64,000 nt of DNA from Struthio camelus (taxonomy: Eukaryota > Chordata > Aves > Struthioniformes > Struthionidae): contig NC_090947.1 of NCBI RefSeq assembly GCF_040807025.1, positions 2,356,001 through 2,420,000 of the forward strand, written 5' to 3'. The notes beneath the pieces were generated by a model. It made no database searches and was not told the origin of the DNA. It worked only from the letters and a program-made list of their open reading frames with translations. This document shows positions 11,240-25,900 of the stretch, one piece after another. Made by a program: the position numbers and the translations under genes. How positions within the stretch are numbered: position 1 is the first letter of the stretch; each line of letters opens with the position of its first letter.

Positions 11240-14200
11240 ACAACTTTTTGAGCAACAAGTTTTGAGCGTCCTGATCCACTGAGATGAATGAGAATAGAGC
11301 GTCCAAAGCTTGTTTCCGATGCAGCAAAAAAAAAACTTATGCATGATCACAAGAAAAAAACTAAGCGCTGTCACACTAATTGCTTGGCTTAAGACTTCCA
11401 AGGCAATAACTGTAAAAGTCACCAGTGATTTAGAACACAGACCATGAAAGGTCTGATTTTCACAAGGTGAGACACAGGTCTTTCTGTCTGTCTCCCTCCA
11501 AAGTTTCTCAGGCCGAGCTCCCAGTAGGACAGCCTTTTCAAGATCCGAGTCCAAAGTGTTTGGGCTACAAGCATCAAAAGGCCAATTACTGCTAGTACCT
11601 GGGTACCATCTCCTTGAAGCTCCTTTCATACCTCAGCCTAAATTTTCATGCAAAGATAGTAGCTTGCTTTTGACGTTTTTACAATAATGTTGCTCCCTTC
11701 TGGTTTGAGAGTTTGAGGAAGAGCCAGTGACGCGATGTTGCTCCAGCAACAGTCAGGAAGGCTTTGCTAAAACTGTACAACACAAAATGCCCCACGCATT
11801 CCCCTCAAAACAGACAGGCAAGGCTATATGCTCGCATTTGGTAAATGTTTACCAGATAGTGGTTTCCAAAGCATAACTATCCTATTCTGCAGCCCAGGGT
11901 ATTAAGGATTTTCATATTACCAAAAATAAAATCACAAAGAAAAGCCTAGAGCTGTTTCTTGATTTTGCATGATAGCTCTCCCATACCTTACCTGAGCATG
12001 CACTAAAGCTAACATTACATTTATCTGTTACCTGCATTTCCCCACCCTTTCAGTCCCATATTGCAAAGGCTTTAAATCAATTTGGGGTGTAAAGGAGCAC
12101 CATCATACACCTCACGCATTTCTACAATGCCCTGCTAGCATACTTTGAGATCTGAAACTGTTCTGCCTTGATGTACTTTATCACAGTATTTCTTAACAGG
12201 TAAAATGTTACTGCTAGATAAAAGAAAATGTATTTATTTTTAATGTACTGATTAGTTCTCCTAATAATTTTGATCTCTACTAGGAAAATCATATCAGCAA
12301 CTGGGGTTTGGCTCTGGCACAACTCTGATAGTTTTTGGAGGATCAAGGATGTACACAGGCATTTGAGGGGAAGTTGGAAGGAACTTTTTCTTTTCAGTTT
12401 TCCTGCCAGAATAAAAGGGGGAACGCAACATTATATTTCAATTAACTTAGAATAAAACATTTCATTGCAAACTTTTCACCCTCTCTGCTTTTCCACTCAC
12501 TTAAGACATTTGGACAAATTTCTACAGGAAACAGTGCCTGAAAAAGTGAAAATTCTAACAGCAATAAAAATATCTGAAAATGCAGAATTTTACTTTTACC
12601 TACTTCTCCATTTGTCTTGGCTTAAGTTTTTTTTAATTTTACTTGAATACGCGAAACATTTCAACCAACAAGAATCTCTATTTCTCTTTTAAAATATGAG
12701 ATCAATAATGCTTCCAAATATGTCCCTCCCTTTTGCTGGAAGGTCAGCCTTGTCCTGCAAGCACAGAGTTAGCTGGGAGATCAGGGCACATGAGCAAGGT
12801 TCCCGTTTCTATCATATCTGCATGACTTGGAGCACTTCACTGATATACTGATCCGCTCTCCTGTTGCTCCTTTGTTTGCCTAACACTTTCTCCAACCAAC
12901 GAATGCCTTATTGTGTGGTTGGGCAATGCCTAGCACACTAGGACCCACTGGGGACCTCCAGCTGGACTGAAGTGCTAATAACGTTTAAGCTACCTGTATT
13001 TTACCTGCAGTGGTAAAGCGCTCTGGGTGAGGCTGCACAATCTGTGTATTGTATCAGTGCAGCACTTCTGGTGCTTTGCTTGACCTTTTGGATGTGAGGC
13101 CATCCCCGTTGTGTCCCGGCAAGACTTAGGTCTATGTGATTACCTTACTTCAACTCACCTGGCAGTCTGAGCTTGCAAGGACTCAGCCATGAAGAAGGTC
13201 AGAGGCACATTAGAGCGCTAGTGACTCAGCTACCCTTTCACATGAAAGCTACATGAGGTGATTGACCAGCCCACATACATTGAGAGGCCCTACACAAGAC
13301 CAGGAGAATAAGTGACAGGCATGGGGTGACAAAACCAGAGGATAAATCCTCTGTGAAACTTAATATCATCCACTCAACACTCTCTCTGGGAAACAGACAG
13401 CAAGTACATGCTACAGCAACATAACTGGCAGTAATGTGGGACCCCAGTGAACTTCTCTGCCAGGAGAGGGCTTTGGGAGGGTGTTTGATCTCCACATTGT
13501 CCTCCTCCTGGCCTACAGCTACTGAGGAATGTCCTCTGCGCTCATGCTAAACAACCAGAAAAACAATACAATCCAAGCTGGCCTGTCAGTGAAATTGAGC
13601 CAGGAGACAGCTTTTCCTAGGAGAGCGCACACTGTGAGAACCAGAGCAGGCCATCGCTCTGATAGAGACTGGCCTAGATCTTTACCTCAGGAAGTATGCT
13701 TTTATAAGACTGCAAACTCAACCTCTCAACCTTAAATAGGAGGAAAATAAAAAGAGCCTATCTCCATCTCTTCCTGTCATAGCTCGTTGCAATCTTTCAA
13801 ATTTACAGGACAGCACACTTGTGAAACAAACTTTGCTTTTTTACCCAATGAGCTCATAAAAATAAATAAGAGGCTAGTACCTTCTCTATAGACTAGCCTA
13901 AACTGTTAATTCTCCAGTTACTCACTGATTTGCTAATTTGATAATTACTAATTCATGTGCTTATGAGCAAAATAGTTACCTAATCAACAGTGAAAGTGCT
14001 CATCCTTCCTCCTCCATCATGATGCAGGCATCCCCTGAACTGCACAGGGGAGCACAAGAGCCTCGCAGTCCAGCTGCTGGCGGATCCACTTTAAAAGCTA
14101 TTTGGGTGAGCTGATGCATTTGTACTTTCTAGCTAGGAAGTTTGGTCTATACCATCCCTATTCGTTGTTCCAGTTACTGGGTAAGAATTTACTTAATTCT

Positions 14201-17200
14201 AACGAGTTTTGGTCTTATCAGATGTTAAGAAGTGTTATTGTCAGGTGTTATTTATAAAACTGCAAGGGGAGCAGATCTCATTCTTTTTTGGTCTTTAGTA
14301 TCTGCTGTACGTGTTGCTCTTGTTTTAGTCTAAGAGCGCTCCTCCCAGGATGCATCAGGTCTTAGCATAAGCTGTGTGCTAAGCCTAAAGCTTGAGCAGG
14401 AGTTCAGTGAAAAGTCACACTTTCCAGAGGGACTGCCCGGCCCCAGCACCCTGTGTAAAGGAGCATAGCACACACCTAAGAGCAAGCCCCTCCAGCACTC
14501 TCCATCCTTCCCACCTGCTCTGGCAACAGTGGTCCTCTGGGCATATGAGCATTACTGAACACACAGGTTGGCAGCGATGGGTGGTCCAGGATGGCTTGAT
14601 CTTTGAGTCCAGGGAGCCAAACCATTTGCATGGCACCTAAAGGAAATGAAATCACCCAGCCCCTTGCCTAAGCGTCCCTCCTCTTGGCCCTCTAGCACAC
14701 ATAGGATCTGCTGTTGTATTGCTCTCTCCCTTGCGGGGTTAAGGCAAGCTCTATCTCTCAAGCAAGCTGATCACTGGGACCACAGCCATCCTCCAAGGGC
14801 TTAGAAACCCCTGTCACAGGCTCAGGTACATGCTTAGTGACTGCAGGACCCATGTTCTCACTGCAATGTGGAAAAGCAGGAATAGCCACATGTCCTTTTT
14901 CCAAAGCCAGACAAACCCTTCAATGGCAGGGCAAAGATAACAGGCAGCCTGGGTGCCACAGCCCCCAGTGCCCTTATCCAAAGGAAGAGGTTTCAGCAGC
15001 CCAAGCCCTGATATCCACTCATCTCCTCATTCTAGTTGCCAGCCTGAAGGTCTGCATCAAGGGAACATGCGAAAGCCTGCATGTCGCCTTCTCCCAGGCT
15101 GGCTTTACTACCCTGCATCTGTGAAAATGGCACCATCTGGAAGAGGAGGGCAGAACTAAGCCTGCTATTTAGAAAGCATCAGAGTAGATCCAACAGGACT
15201 GTGTTTGAGTTCTCATCTGGATGTATATTTCTCCATCGGAGGTAACATTATTCTAAGGTCCTTACTGATGGCAACAGGGACAGGTGACTCCTCCCTCCAG
15301 AAGGCTTTCAGAGAGGACTGTAGCAGATCCCACTGGTTGCACACCATAGTCAGTAGGCACTCATAACAACCTCTCTGGGTGTTGTCATACCTGGTGGTGG
15401 AATAAACCCTACTTGGGAGCACATCTGCCCTGCAAGGTCCTTCACACTGAATAATTTTAGGTGCCCCAAATCCCTGGCTCCAGATTTCTCCCAATGCAAT
15501 AGTATCCCACCAGACTATGTATTGCTTTTCTTTTCAGTATGGCACTCAGAGGTCCAGGGTGGATACAAGATAATAATGCCCTGTTATGAAACAAACATTT
15601 GCTGCAGGCACCTGGATGGGAGCAGAAATCTCTTTGCTTCAGTCCAAAAACCCTGACAAATAGTTCCTCTGAAGCAAACTGGGTGTGTGAAGTAGCATCA
15701 GGAAAGCATGCTCATATAAAGGTCAGGCAGTCTCTCAGGTTCAGGAACTACTTGGCTGTGGATGGACAACTAATCTGGGGAGTGCATAAGCACCAAAGGT
15801 GTCCTAGCAATAAAAGCAAGAAGAAGTGTCCTGGAACAAAGATTTTCCTCAGTGTGGGAACTCCAGCTGAGACTAGCTCTAGGTGTTGGCTAAACTGATT
15901 TCAGAGCTGAAGTCTTCCTTTGAGATGCAGACTCACATTGCTGATGCTCCATGCTGCAACAGTAATGTTAGGAAGGGCAGAAAAACCTGCTGAGCTTTCT
16001 GCAGCCTAGTTTGATTGACTCCACCATCGAGCTCCTGAAAGGCCTGTGGTCTGTATGCTGGTCAGCTCTGAGAAACACCCTGCTATAAAAGGCACTCCTA
16101 CCTATCACTGCTGCTGTCAAAGAATTATTGCACAAAGCATGACTTTGAAGAACAGGCTGCTGGAATTTGATGATGACTCTAAGCTCAGGAAAACTGTAGC
16201 CAATAAATCCTGCAGCAGGATATGCAGGGATTGGGGTTTGGGATGGAGTCAAAACCAGAAATAAAAATATTCCTTTCGGGAGTTAAAACTCTAATCCTGG
16301 GCTCTTGAGCCAGTAAGTAGGATTCAATAAATTTATTGCCACCATTAAAACTGATGAAGCTGTTTCTCCTCATGCTCACTCTATTTTGACACCAGTATCG
16401 TTCCATTGCCTTCAGTAGAGCCACATTTCATTTACTCTGGCTAGCGGGGACAGCTTGTCTCTCTCCGTCCTTCCTGAGCTACCTGGAGTCTGTCAGGGTG
16501 TTAGAGCCGACATATTAGCCTAAACAGGCTAAACCATGTTTGGAAGGTGTCTTGATAAACCATTTGGGTGCAACTGACTGCTACTTTCACCAAACCAGCT
16601 TAACTGGTGAATGCATAATACAATCAAACCAACTTGTAATGTGTCACCTTTTCAGCCTCACTGATGACTCCATTCATTTGCGATGAATAAAAGGAAATGG
16701 AGAGGGTATCAGCACTCTTGTCTGAAGGAAGCCAAGCCAGTGCTAGGGCCTTCTTCCTACTGAGCAAATTCCTCTAAAGCCTTGGCTCTTCAGGGAATTT
16801 TTCCCTGGACAGCCCTTCCTGAATAGCCCCAGGCACATTTATTCTGAAAGAAACCTCCTTTTTCTGTACGAATTTCTGCCCCTGAAAGGGCTTTATAAGG
16901 CAGGAAGCTACATGAGGAGCAATTATTTCCGTGCTTTACATTTTCATACCAGCTTAACAGAGAAAAATTGCTGTGTGCAGACATGCTCCATGTCCACCCA
17001 TCTCCCTTCCTGCCAGTTCTGGCGCATCCCCTGTGTCGTGCTTGATAGAAGTTTGCCCCGTTTTCAGGTCTCCAGTCAATGGGCTGTTCCCCTGACTGGC
17101 AGGGCTGGCAATGCTCTGTCAGGGAAAAATAAAGTGAATATCAGAAGTAGTTCCATTTCTTCATCTCTCCTCCAGGACTTTGAAATTTTACACTAAGAAC

Positions 17201-20000
17201 AGCAATTATAGACTTCCCATAACCTATATACATCCTATTATACACAGATGGAACCTAATTGTACAGCTGCCCATACAGAGTAGAGCACACCCCAGCACAG
17301 ATCAAGATTTTAAGAAGATGAAGTCCTATAGGAGGCACCTTAGTCCACCCGTAGGTACCCACATCAACTTTCAAAGCAGCTCTTTAACCTCCCTGGGATT
17401 AGATTCAGGCTCCCCCTTCCCAGTGTTGGGAAGGGCAGTACAGATAAGCTCTGGCCTTTCCTTGTCCTCTGTGAAGCACAGGGATCCTCTCACCAGAAAT
17501 TCAATGGCCAAACTTCTTATGGAAGGCAGCCAGGAGGGGTAGAAAAATCGTCCCCTCCTATTGCATCTGAGGACCAGGTCAGAGGCCCATCAACAACACA
17601 AGAATCGTTCACTTGAAACACACTCCTTGCTTCCAGCTCACCTGGGTCCTTGCCAAGAAAAACAGGAATGATTTGTTACACCTTCCTTCCCCCAGAATTA
17701 AACTACTGACCCTCTCTGAAACAGTATACCATGGGTCTCCTTCACCAACCTGGAAGGTCTGGAACAAAAGAAATCACATCCCTATTATAAAGGAAGAAGT
17801 TCTTCTGAGAATACATTGGTAGTTTCTTTAAAGGACAAAACCAAGGCCAAAGGCACTTCTTTTTTTTTTAATCCTTTTTGCTACAGACCCACAGCAGCAG
17901 GCTTCCGTTCCAGGATTCCTACTATGGCAACATGGAAAAAGGACTTCCGTGTTTCACCTGAAACAAGACTGGCCAAAGAAATGGGCAATATTGCTGCTTT
18001 TTTGTTGCCGGAGCTTGGCCACGGAAGGCCTCATGATTCACAAGCTGCTCAACTTGTGGTATTCAAGACTTCAGTATTGAAGAGAGGTAGGCCAGCCTTC
18101 TAGAAACCCAAGACCCTGGTTTGGAGGGGGACCCTGTTAGGGCCACTCCCATATTGCCTGTAAAGAATTTGGACACTTACCATGGTGCTCTTTGATTCTG
18201 TAGTTGAATGAGATGAAATTTATCAGAACGGGGACTGCAGAAAGGAGGCTAGACCCAAACAGCAAAGCGACGTAGAGGCAACAGCTGAGAGCAAGGCAAG
18301 ATTTTGTTACGAAGACAGACTTTGTTATAAGAGATAGAAATCTCTTAGAATGAAGAGGCTGCTGAACTGCACAACGACATTTATCTCATTTCAATAGGTA
18401 GCCATGGTTTCATGCAGAAGAGATGCCCTGGTTTTAGCTGCACATCTGGAAAATAGGGCCCCTATCAAAACCTCATTCCTGATGGATGAGAGGAAATGGC
18501 CTTACACTGGCTTTGTACATAGTCCTGCACATAATCCTACTGGACTTCATGGCTATCTCGCATTGCTGGTGTAAGATTTGCAAAGACCTGCCATGGTGGC
18601 TGGTTCCATTTTGCATACGGACAACAATCTTTGAAGTCAGTACACTGCTCAATGGCTGTCATCACAATGACAGATCACCTCAGGCTGCAGTTGTCTCCAC
18701 ACACACAACCATACACAATACTTACACTGCTAAATCTGTTTAGGAGGAGGAAGAGGCCTAACTGCAAGGACTGGATGTGTTAAAAATCCACCCTGAGCCA
18801 AACAACACACGTTATGTCTTCACACAAATTTCTTTCTGGATGCTTAGCATTGGCTGGTCAGGAAAACACTGTTTTCCCTCTAAATTACTAATGGGAACAT
18901 TTGTTCCCTCAGGACAACGGCGGTCAACACAGGAGCTCCCAAGTAGTCTTTTCTTCATTGCCACAAGGAAGAATAAAGCATCTCTGTACCTCTCATGCTA
19001 AAACCCCATAGCTCTGAGAGTACTACCACCATGGTCTGCCCTGGAACCTACGTACATGTAGGGTGACAGCTGAAGCCGGCTCAAGTGCAAAGAATTTTAT
19101 TCCTTTCCCCTGGACAGCCAGAACTGCTTGCAATTCCTATTTCCTCTCTGGCCCCACTGGCCACATTCTCGTCCCAGCCTTTATGTTATTCACATGACTG
19201 GTTCTTCATCATGAAGAGTTCATATTGCTCAGGACTTCCTGGGCTTTAGGCCACGCTTTCGCTGTGCTAAGCATACAGTGTAAAGGCATGGGATATGGCC
19301 CTTCAAGACTGCCTGAATAAGGCAAAGCAGGAGCAGATTACAATAACCTGAGAATTTCTTACAGGTACTGTGGTCCTGCGGTGCCTGGATATGCTTTGGA
19401 AGATATTTCACTCTTACATTTGACTTTGTAAGAGCCTGTTCCCTTTGCATGGCCATAGGGCAGCCTGGTGGGGGTCCACTCCTTGATCAAAGTAGGACCC
19501 ACGTTTACAGCAGGACTCTGCCTGCAGGAATGCCTTGAAGCCAGGCAGTCAGTCCTAGGGTTTCTACAAGTAGGAAAGGAGGCAAAGAGGCAGTCTGTTT
19601 GAGAGGAAGTTAGATATAAATAGCCAGTATCCTGAAAGCCCTGTGGAAGTCCCCTTATGACAGTCCAAGATATTATCCTCCTTCCCAAATGGGTACCCTC
19701 AAAAAAATTCAGGACTAGGAACCCAGGATACAGCTGTAGGGGTTGCAAGCATACCCTGACCTTTGGGAAGAGCCTCCCAAGCCACATCAGCTCCTTCTGT
19801 GGGAACAAAGCGCAATTACAATCACTGCATCTAATTTTAGCTGACTCCCACTCCCATCCAGTCTGTTTGCTGAAGCCTGAATGCATTTGAACAGGGAAAC
19901 ACTAGAGCCAACATGATTCCAATCTCGAAGATGATCTCTTACCAGGGGAGGGGAAGTGGGGGGTGGGGAGGAGAACTGGACCATGTTTTGTGCTAGCAAC
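11240..20000. other. Non-coding intergenic interval, first part
   Basis: No supported gene. Open frames of 60-140 codons occur on both strands, but none shows a domain and many overlap one another. One well-ordered MIR-type remnant lies at about 12770-13005. The 14-20 kb part is somewhat more GC-rich and has more chance open frames, including one of 175 codons at 19359-19886 on the minus strand with no recognisable motif. Confidence 0.6.
12770..13005 (+). mobile_element. Amniote MIR-type SINE remnant, near full length
   Basis: Ordered blocks are visible: a TGCATGACTTGGAGCACTTC block like 'tgacttggggcaagtcactt', a linker, then CAATGCCTAGCACACTAGGA, GACCTCCAGC and GTGCTAATAA. The last three resemble 'cagtgcctagcacaatggggcc...tcggttggggcctctaggtgctactgtaata'. 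Repeats with this 3' end are widespread in turtles and crocodilians. Confidence 0.6.
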
Positions 20001-20056
20001 CAAAGCCTGTGGAGAGTGAGGGTGTTTGTGCGGATGAAAATCCAGCTGCAGGCACT

Positions 20057-20068
20057 GCCCTCTCGTGG
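20057..20068 (-). promoter_or_regulatory. CTCF-like motif, reverse orientation
   Basis: GCCCTCTCGTGG matches the reverse complement of the CTCF core CCASYAGRKGGC at 11 of 12 positions. Such a short match can occur by chance, so occupancy is unproven. It lies 9 kb past the first bHLH gene and 29 kb before TWIST2. Confidence 0.35.
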
Positions 20069-22936
20069 TACATGATGAAAATCTCGCCCTTCCAGGAGAA
20101 GCACAGGATGGCTAGTATAAGCATTGCTACTCCAACAGAACCCCATCCAGGGGCTCACCTTGGAGAACACAACATACAGAAATGGCTATTAAAACAGACA
20201 CAAATAAACAAATGTATGCATAGTTATCTATCTATGCATTCAGAATATGTTTTATGCCCCTTCAGTACAATTAAACCCCAGGTGTTTTATCTTTCTGATG
20301 TAAGCTGTTTTTATGCATTTATCTCCCTTCTCTCCGAGTCCTTGTTTGTACACCTTGCACATAAGAAGAGCCTGAAGTGTTATTCAGCTTTCTAACACTC
20401 CTCTCTACATCTGAGTGCTCAGAAACATCAGTGCACTACTTGCAAAGCTTCCTGGAGAGCTGAGATTGCCTGAGCTGGTGCACAAAGACTACATCCACAG
20501 AACATCCACAGGAAGCAGCGTGTCATTCCCAGTGCACACTGCTCTAGTCCTAGAGACTACCCGTGCTTCAGTGAGATGCCTCTTTCTCTCATCACAGTCT
20601 CACAAATGCCTAAGCCATCTCCTCCAAAATACTTTCCAAAAATAATCAGGTTGAGGCAGGCACTGAGCATGGAAAACTTTAGCCCAAGCAGTTCGTATTA
20701 GGCACTAGTGTACACAAATGAAAATGGAGTAAAATAATGAGAAGCTCAGTCACAGGTTAAACTATCTGGAGTGGACACAAGTGCAGGTGTACATGCGCCT
20801 TTCTCTTGCAAAGGTGAGATGGGACAAGAGGGAATAGTAAAACTTCATGATAAATAAGAATTGCTGACCTCTGAACATGAAGATCCCAAAAGCACCAGCT
20901 TGGTGGGCCCTTCCTTGTGGCAGATGTTTTCAAAGTGTTTCAGTGCCTGGCAGGCTTCCCTCTTGCCTGGTGCTCTGGCAACAAGTACCGCTCAAAGACC
21001 AGGCTTAACAAAAACCCATTTCCTAGGTCATGGAGTGAGATTTCAGCTGGGACTTCCAAAAGAAGGACTTTTGCTAAATCGCAACAAAGATCCTTAGAGG
21101 GGAATCTGACCCCTGATATCCCCCCTCCCCCCCCCCATTGAATTGGGGGCATGCATGCAGACACACACACATCTTGTTCAAGTGCAGAAGAGAGATTTCC
21201 CAAGCTAACATTTACACAGCACTCTGGAGGGCAATAAAGCTATGTGAACTGTAGCAATAATTATTGGATGTTATAGCAGTCAACCTAGCCAGTGAGCTAA
21301 CCTGAGACCTGGTTTTCAACAAACATCAAATTCTCCTGTTGCTCGGATACCTGCATTTCACATCCATGATTTCCAAGGCTTTCAACGTGTGTGTTGCTCA
21401 ATGCAAACTCTTTCCTGCGAGCTGCTCTCTCCTTGCGCTGTCTAAATTACAGTGGGTCCTTCTGAGGGGTGGCATATTTTTCTTCTCCCATGGAGGTGCA
21501 AACTAACCAACCCAATGTCGCTACCCTATTAATGACTTTGGGGTGACTCTGGGTGTCACTCAAGTTTGCAATAGAAAGTTAAATGATGTGGGGCAGACTT
21601 TCCCAGAAAGTGTAAGTCTTTGCACGCATTTCGGCCACCTGGTTTGCTCTCACAAAGGATAAACTGTTGCATTTTGGATTGCTTATCTATTTTCCTTTCT
21701 GCTATTGAAATACATGCTGCACTCTTAAATTAACCTTTTCCAGGAGCGTAGCGTGATACTGTCGCTAAGTTCCAATAGTGACTATCTAGCTCTCCTTCTG
21801 CCACCACAGGCTAGGATTTCTGCAGCCAAATGACCATACGGTAACTTCAAGCTTAGGAAATATTGTACTGCATTAGCAGAATGACAAATCTGCCTCTGGG
21901 GCGGGAGGGAACCCTCAAACCAAAGCAGAAAAAAGTCTTTCAATAACTTTGCTTTCCTTTTCCGTATTATGGTCTTTCTATTAACTCTTACATCTTCTTA
22001 TGGGCTGATCCCAGAACAGCTCTTTAACAGCCAAGCTAGTCTCGGCAGGGTAAAACATCAGCAAACACACAACACTGAGCTAACACTAAAACTGAACAAA
22101 TTGAAAGTAATACGCATCCTTCCTGGTGAATTGAATTAACAATGTTAAAATCACTAGTAACTACATAATCCTATAAAACTGGGAAATCAAATCAGTGAAG
22201 GAAGTTGGCAGCGCCTTTACATTTTCATTAACAAAAAAATATTTGAAATTACCAACTTTAGAGGTATCCTAAATATCGTAGAGGAAAATGTAATTCAGCA
22301 AAGAATTGTACTCTATCAAAATAATTTGCTCTTGGGAAGCTCCTGAATGAACGTTAATAATCTTAACCTTGGTTATTTTGTAGTTAAAAAGCGTGGTCCT
22401 TATCTTTTGAGAGCAAGTTCATAAAATAAGAGGTTATTTAAGGAAAAGTAGAGTCTTCTTCTGAAGGCATTTAACACAAATATGAAGGAGTGAGACCAAA
22501 ATCCTAACCAATATAAATACTGATCTTTTCAAAACAATAAGAAGTAGTTAGAAGACAAAATACTCAGGGAACTTTTTTTCCACTTCACTAGCACACGTAT
22601 GCAGAAAAAGTACTTTTTAAACTACTCTGACTACTCGAATAAATTTAAGACCCTGAATAAATAGTGATGGAAGCGATTTTTAAGCTTACTCTGATTTTTT
22701 TTTTTCCCCCTCTCCCTCTTCTTCTTCGTGATTCCTGTTACCTTGCTAGCTCAAGTTCCCAGCTGCAGGGAAGGCTTTTCCCCCACTTTGTGAGTGGATC
22801 AGCTTGGATCCAGGGAGGGAATTTCATGCTTGTGGCTGTCTCCAGAGTCAAGAAGCAAACTTTCCAGCCTCCCTTTGATAAAAGCTGTGCTGCAGCAGAT
22901 CAGTACATTTGAGTCTCAAATTGAAAAGAAAAACAA

Positions 22937-22956
22937 CCCCCCCCCCCAAAAAAAAA
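22937..22956. repeat. C-run followed by A-run
   Basis: Eleven C followed by nine A form a simple mononucleotide tract. No function is suggested. Confidence 0.85.
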
Positions 22957-25900
22957 GAAAAAGCCTAAAACAGGTTTCATAAACTCAACCAGATGCCTTA
23001 GAAGGGTAAAGATCTTGTTCCTCTTTAATTAAAAGGTATAGCAAATAAAACCTGGCTTTAATTAAACAGCAGGAATATAAGATGTTATCTCCCCAAACCT
23101 TTCCACAGCAGTGAACTGACTTTTGCTTGTATTTCTGAAATTCAGTGCATATCAATCCAAATATAACACATAGAGAGAAGATAGTTTTTATGAAATTTTT
23201 CATATACTCAAAAATATCAAGACAGCAGTTTCTGAGTGGATATCACCTGGCATGGCCATTGGTTTGCATTAGTTCAGACTAACACCAAAATCAGTCCTTT
23301 TCATTCAGTTCACATTGACTTGCCTCATCCAGTTTATATGCTAAAGTAAACATACACACCACTTGTTAAGAAGCTGTTTTACCCACGCTTAGCCTTCAGT
23401 TTTCACACCAAGGAATACAGGGAAATTAACTGTAGGGTTTAATCCATTTTTCCAGATTTTCAGTCACTAAGATTTTTTGCCTCAAGGTCAGAGCCCTCTG
23501 AGCAGTAGAGAGGAGCCCCCCACTCAGCAGGCACAGCCCAGACAAGCAGAGGCTCACACAACAGCCCCCCTGACTTCCCTGGATTTTGCACCACAGTAAA
23601 AGCTCTTGGCTTACCTTCCCGCTGCAGCAAAGCAGCTCAGTGACCCAACAGGCCACTCAGTCCTAAGCCACTTCAGGGCTTCCCTCCTCAGGCAGCCAGC
23701 ATCCTCACCTCTGCAGCATGCCAGAGCACTTGCACTCAGCAGCTACTAGATTTCAGAAGAAAAAACACTTCACGTGAACACATCCACACTCACAAGCAAG
23801 GTTAAGCCCTTGGTTTTCCCCAACAGCACAGTACCCTCAGCCAGGGCCAAGCCTGCTTGTAAAATAGGACAGGTGTACTCATTACAATCATCTCCCACTA
23901 AAAAAAAAAAAACAGGTTGAAGGGTTTAAATATAATTAGCATGGGCTACACTCCTTCCTTTAATTACTACCTTGCTGGTTAATGTAATCAAGAAGGTAAA
24001 CAAACAAGGATTAACTCCACTAAATTTAAACATGTATATATTCTATTGGGCAAGGTGCAAAGGAATTTTTTTGTTGTTGTTGCACTGCTACAGAGCATCA
24101 TTTTCTGTCTGCATTGCAAATTACTTTCAATACAAAAATATTTGCCTTAGAGAAGACCTCTTCTCTCTCTGCCTCTCATAAGTAGGAAGTTAAATTTACT
24201 CAATTGAATTTTATTTCACATTAAATATAACAACGTTTTGCACTTTTACAGCGTCTTTCACCAGAAGACATACAGGCACTTAAAAGCCTTTCATCATATG
24301 GGAAACGAAAGATTGCCTTTGAGTAACACACCTGCCACTCTGATAACACATCCAAAGTGATGTTAGACCTAAGTACAGATTTTGATACCAGATTCAACGT
24401 CCCCAAGTGCTTGCGACAGTATATTGCTGCAATCCCTGTAGCTGGACCTGCTTGTTCGGGGCCAGAGAAAACGGCCAAATCTGGAACTGAATTTTAGGCC
24501 TATTATTTGGACATGGGATGGGATATTTTGCGAATGCCCTTTATCGTGATACAGGAGCCATAACCTTCAGCAATAGCCATTCACCTCACATAGAAAGCTC
24601 AGTTTAAACCCCACATAAACAGAGGAAATGATCTTAGCAGCAGAGATCGAGGCGCAATGTATTAATACAACCATTACGGACTGCCGTGATCCCCAAGTTT
24701 CACATTCACAGTAGCAAGCCCAGATAAATACAGGCCTGTGGATATAAATTTGTTTAGGTAGGTGCATATTCTGTACCTCACTGCAGAGAAAACCAGCTTA
24801 TACACTGCCTTCCCCCTTGCTCTTACATACACTTTCCCCCTTTTCCTACCTCCATTGTAAAACAGCCCTTGGGATCTTCTATAGATGTACTAAACAAAAA
24901 AAAAAAAAAAAACAAAAAACTCCAGCTCTCCCTGAGAAGGAAAGTGAGCTCTACTAACATGTTTATTGATACAGGATTTTAAGTACCTGACTGACAAGCC
25001 TTTGCTTATAATAAAGACACTTTTGGGGCAAATTTTATGGAATGCGGCATGCTGGAGTTTAAAGGAAAATGGGAGATTGCCATGGTAACAGCACATGGGG
25101 GCTGCAATTTGGAGAGGACCCTCTGGGAACCACAACACCAGCAGAATTTTAAGCATTTTCAACTTTTTTTTCTTTAATTACTTCATAGCTGTGCCAAAAA
25201 ATCAATGGGGAAAAAAAAGCAAAATTCCACGGTATTCTTCGCCACTTTGCAAATAAACATCTGTCCTTTCCACTTAAAAACTGCAAGAAGGAGACAAATG
25301 TTAAAGGAAAATATTGCTCTCAACAGCCTGTGTTTTAGAAGCAACACTGTAAATACTGCAGGAGTTAAAACAGGTTAAAAAGATGCTTGATGGAGAATAG
25401 CAGCTCACTGAGGCCACGAATCTGGAAAGCATTACTGCTTACGACAGTGCTTTACGCACAGCGAGCCTGATCCTGCAGCGACTTATTCATGTGCTCCATT
25501 TTATTCACTCTGAGTAGCTCCTCTGAGCTCTGGGAAACTCCTTGCAGTGCGCTGCTGCTCTCCGATATAAATCTTGACAAGATCTCTGCAGCCCTTAATA
25601 ATGCAAGTCCCAGGGTCTTAGCACGTCTAACGTTCAGCACGGGATTAGGTGGTCCCCTAAATAAAGACAGACCTCAACACCTATCTCCACTAAGTCAAAG
25701 ATGAATCAACGACGGAGTAAGTTAGCCCGGCTGGTTGGAAAATGCAGCTTTTGCAAAGCAAACTTTAATCACGTTTCATATTTTAATTTCTGGTGTGAGG
25801 TAGTTCACAAAAAGCGGGAATTGAACCTACCTGCCCAAAATATAAATCCAGGGTTTCTCTCAAAAATATCTGCATTTCCAGGAATCAAATCTTGATTTTA

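Noticed and set aside
19359-19886. 175-codon minus-strand ORF
   Set aside because: No recognisable domain, no promoter or splice context, and overlapping ORFs on the other strand; it looks like chance in a GC-moderate stretch.
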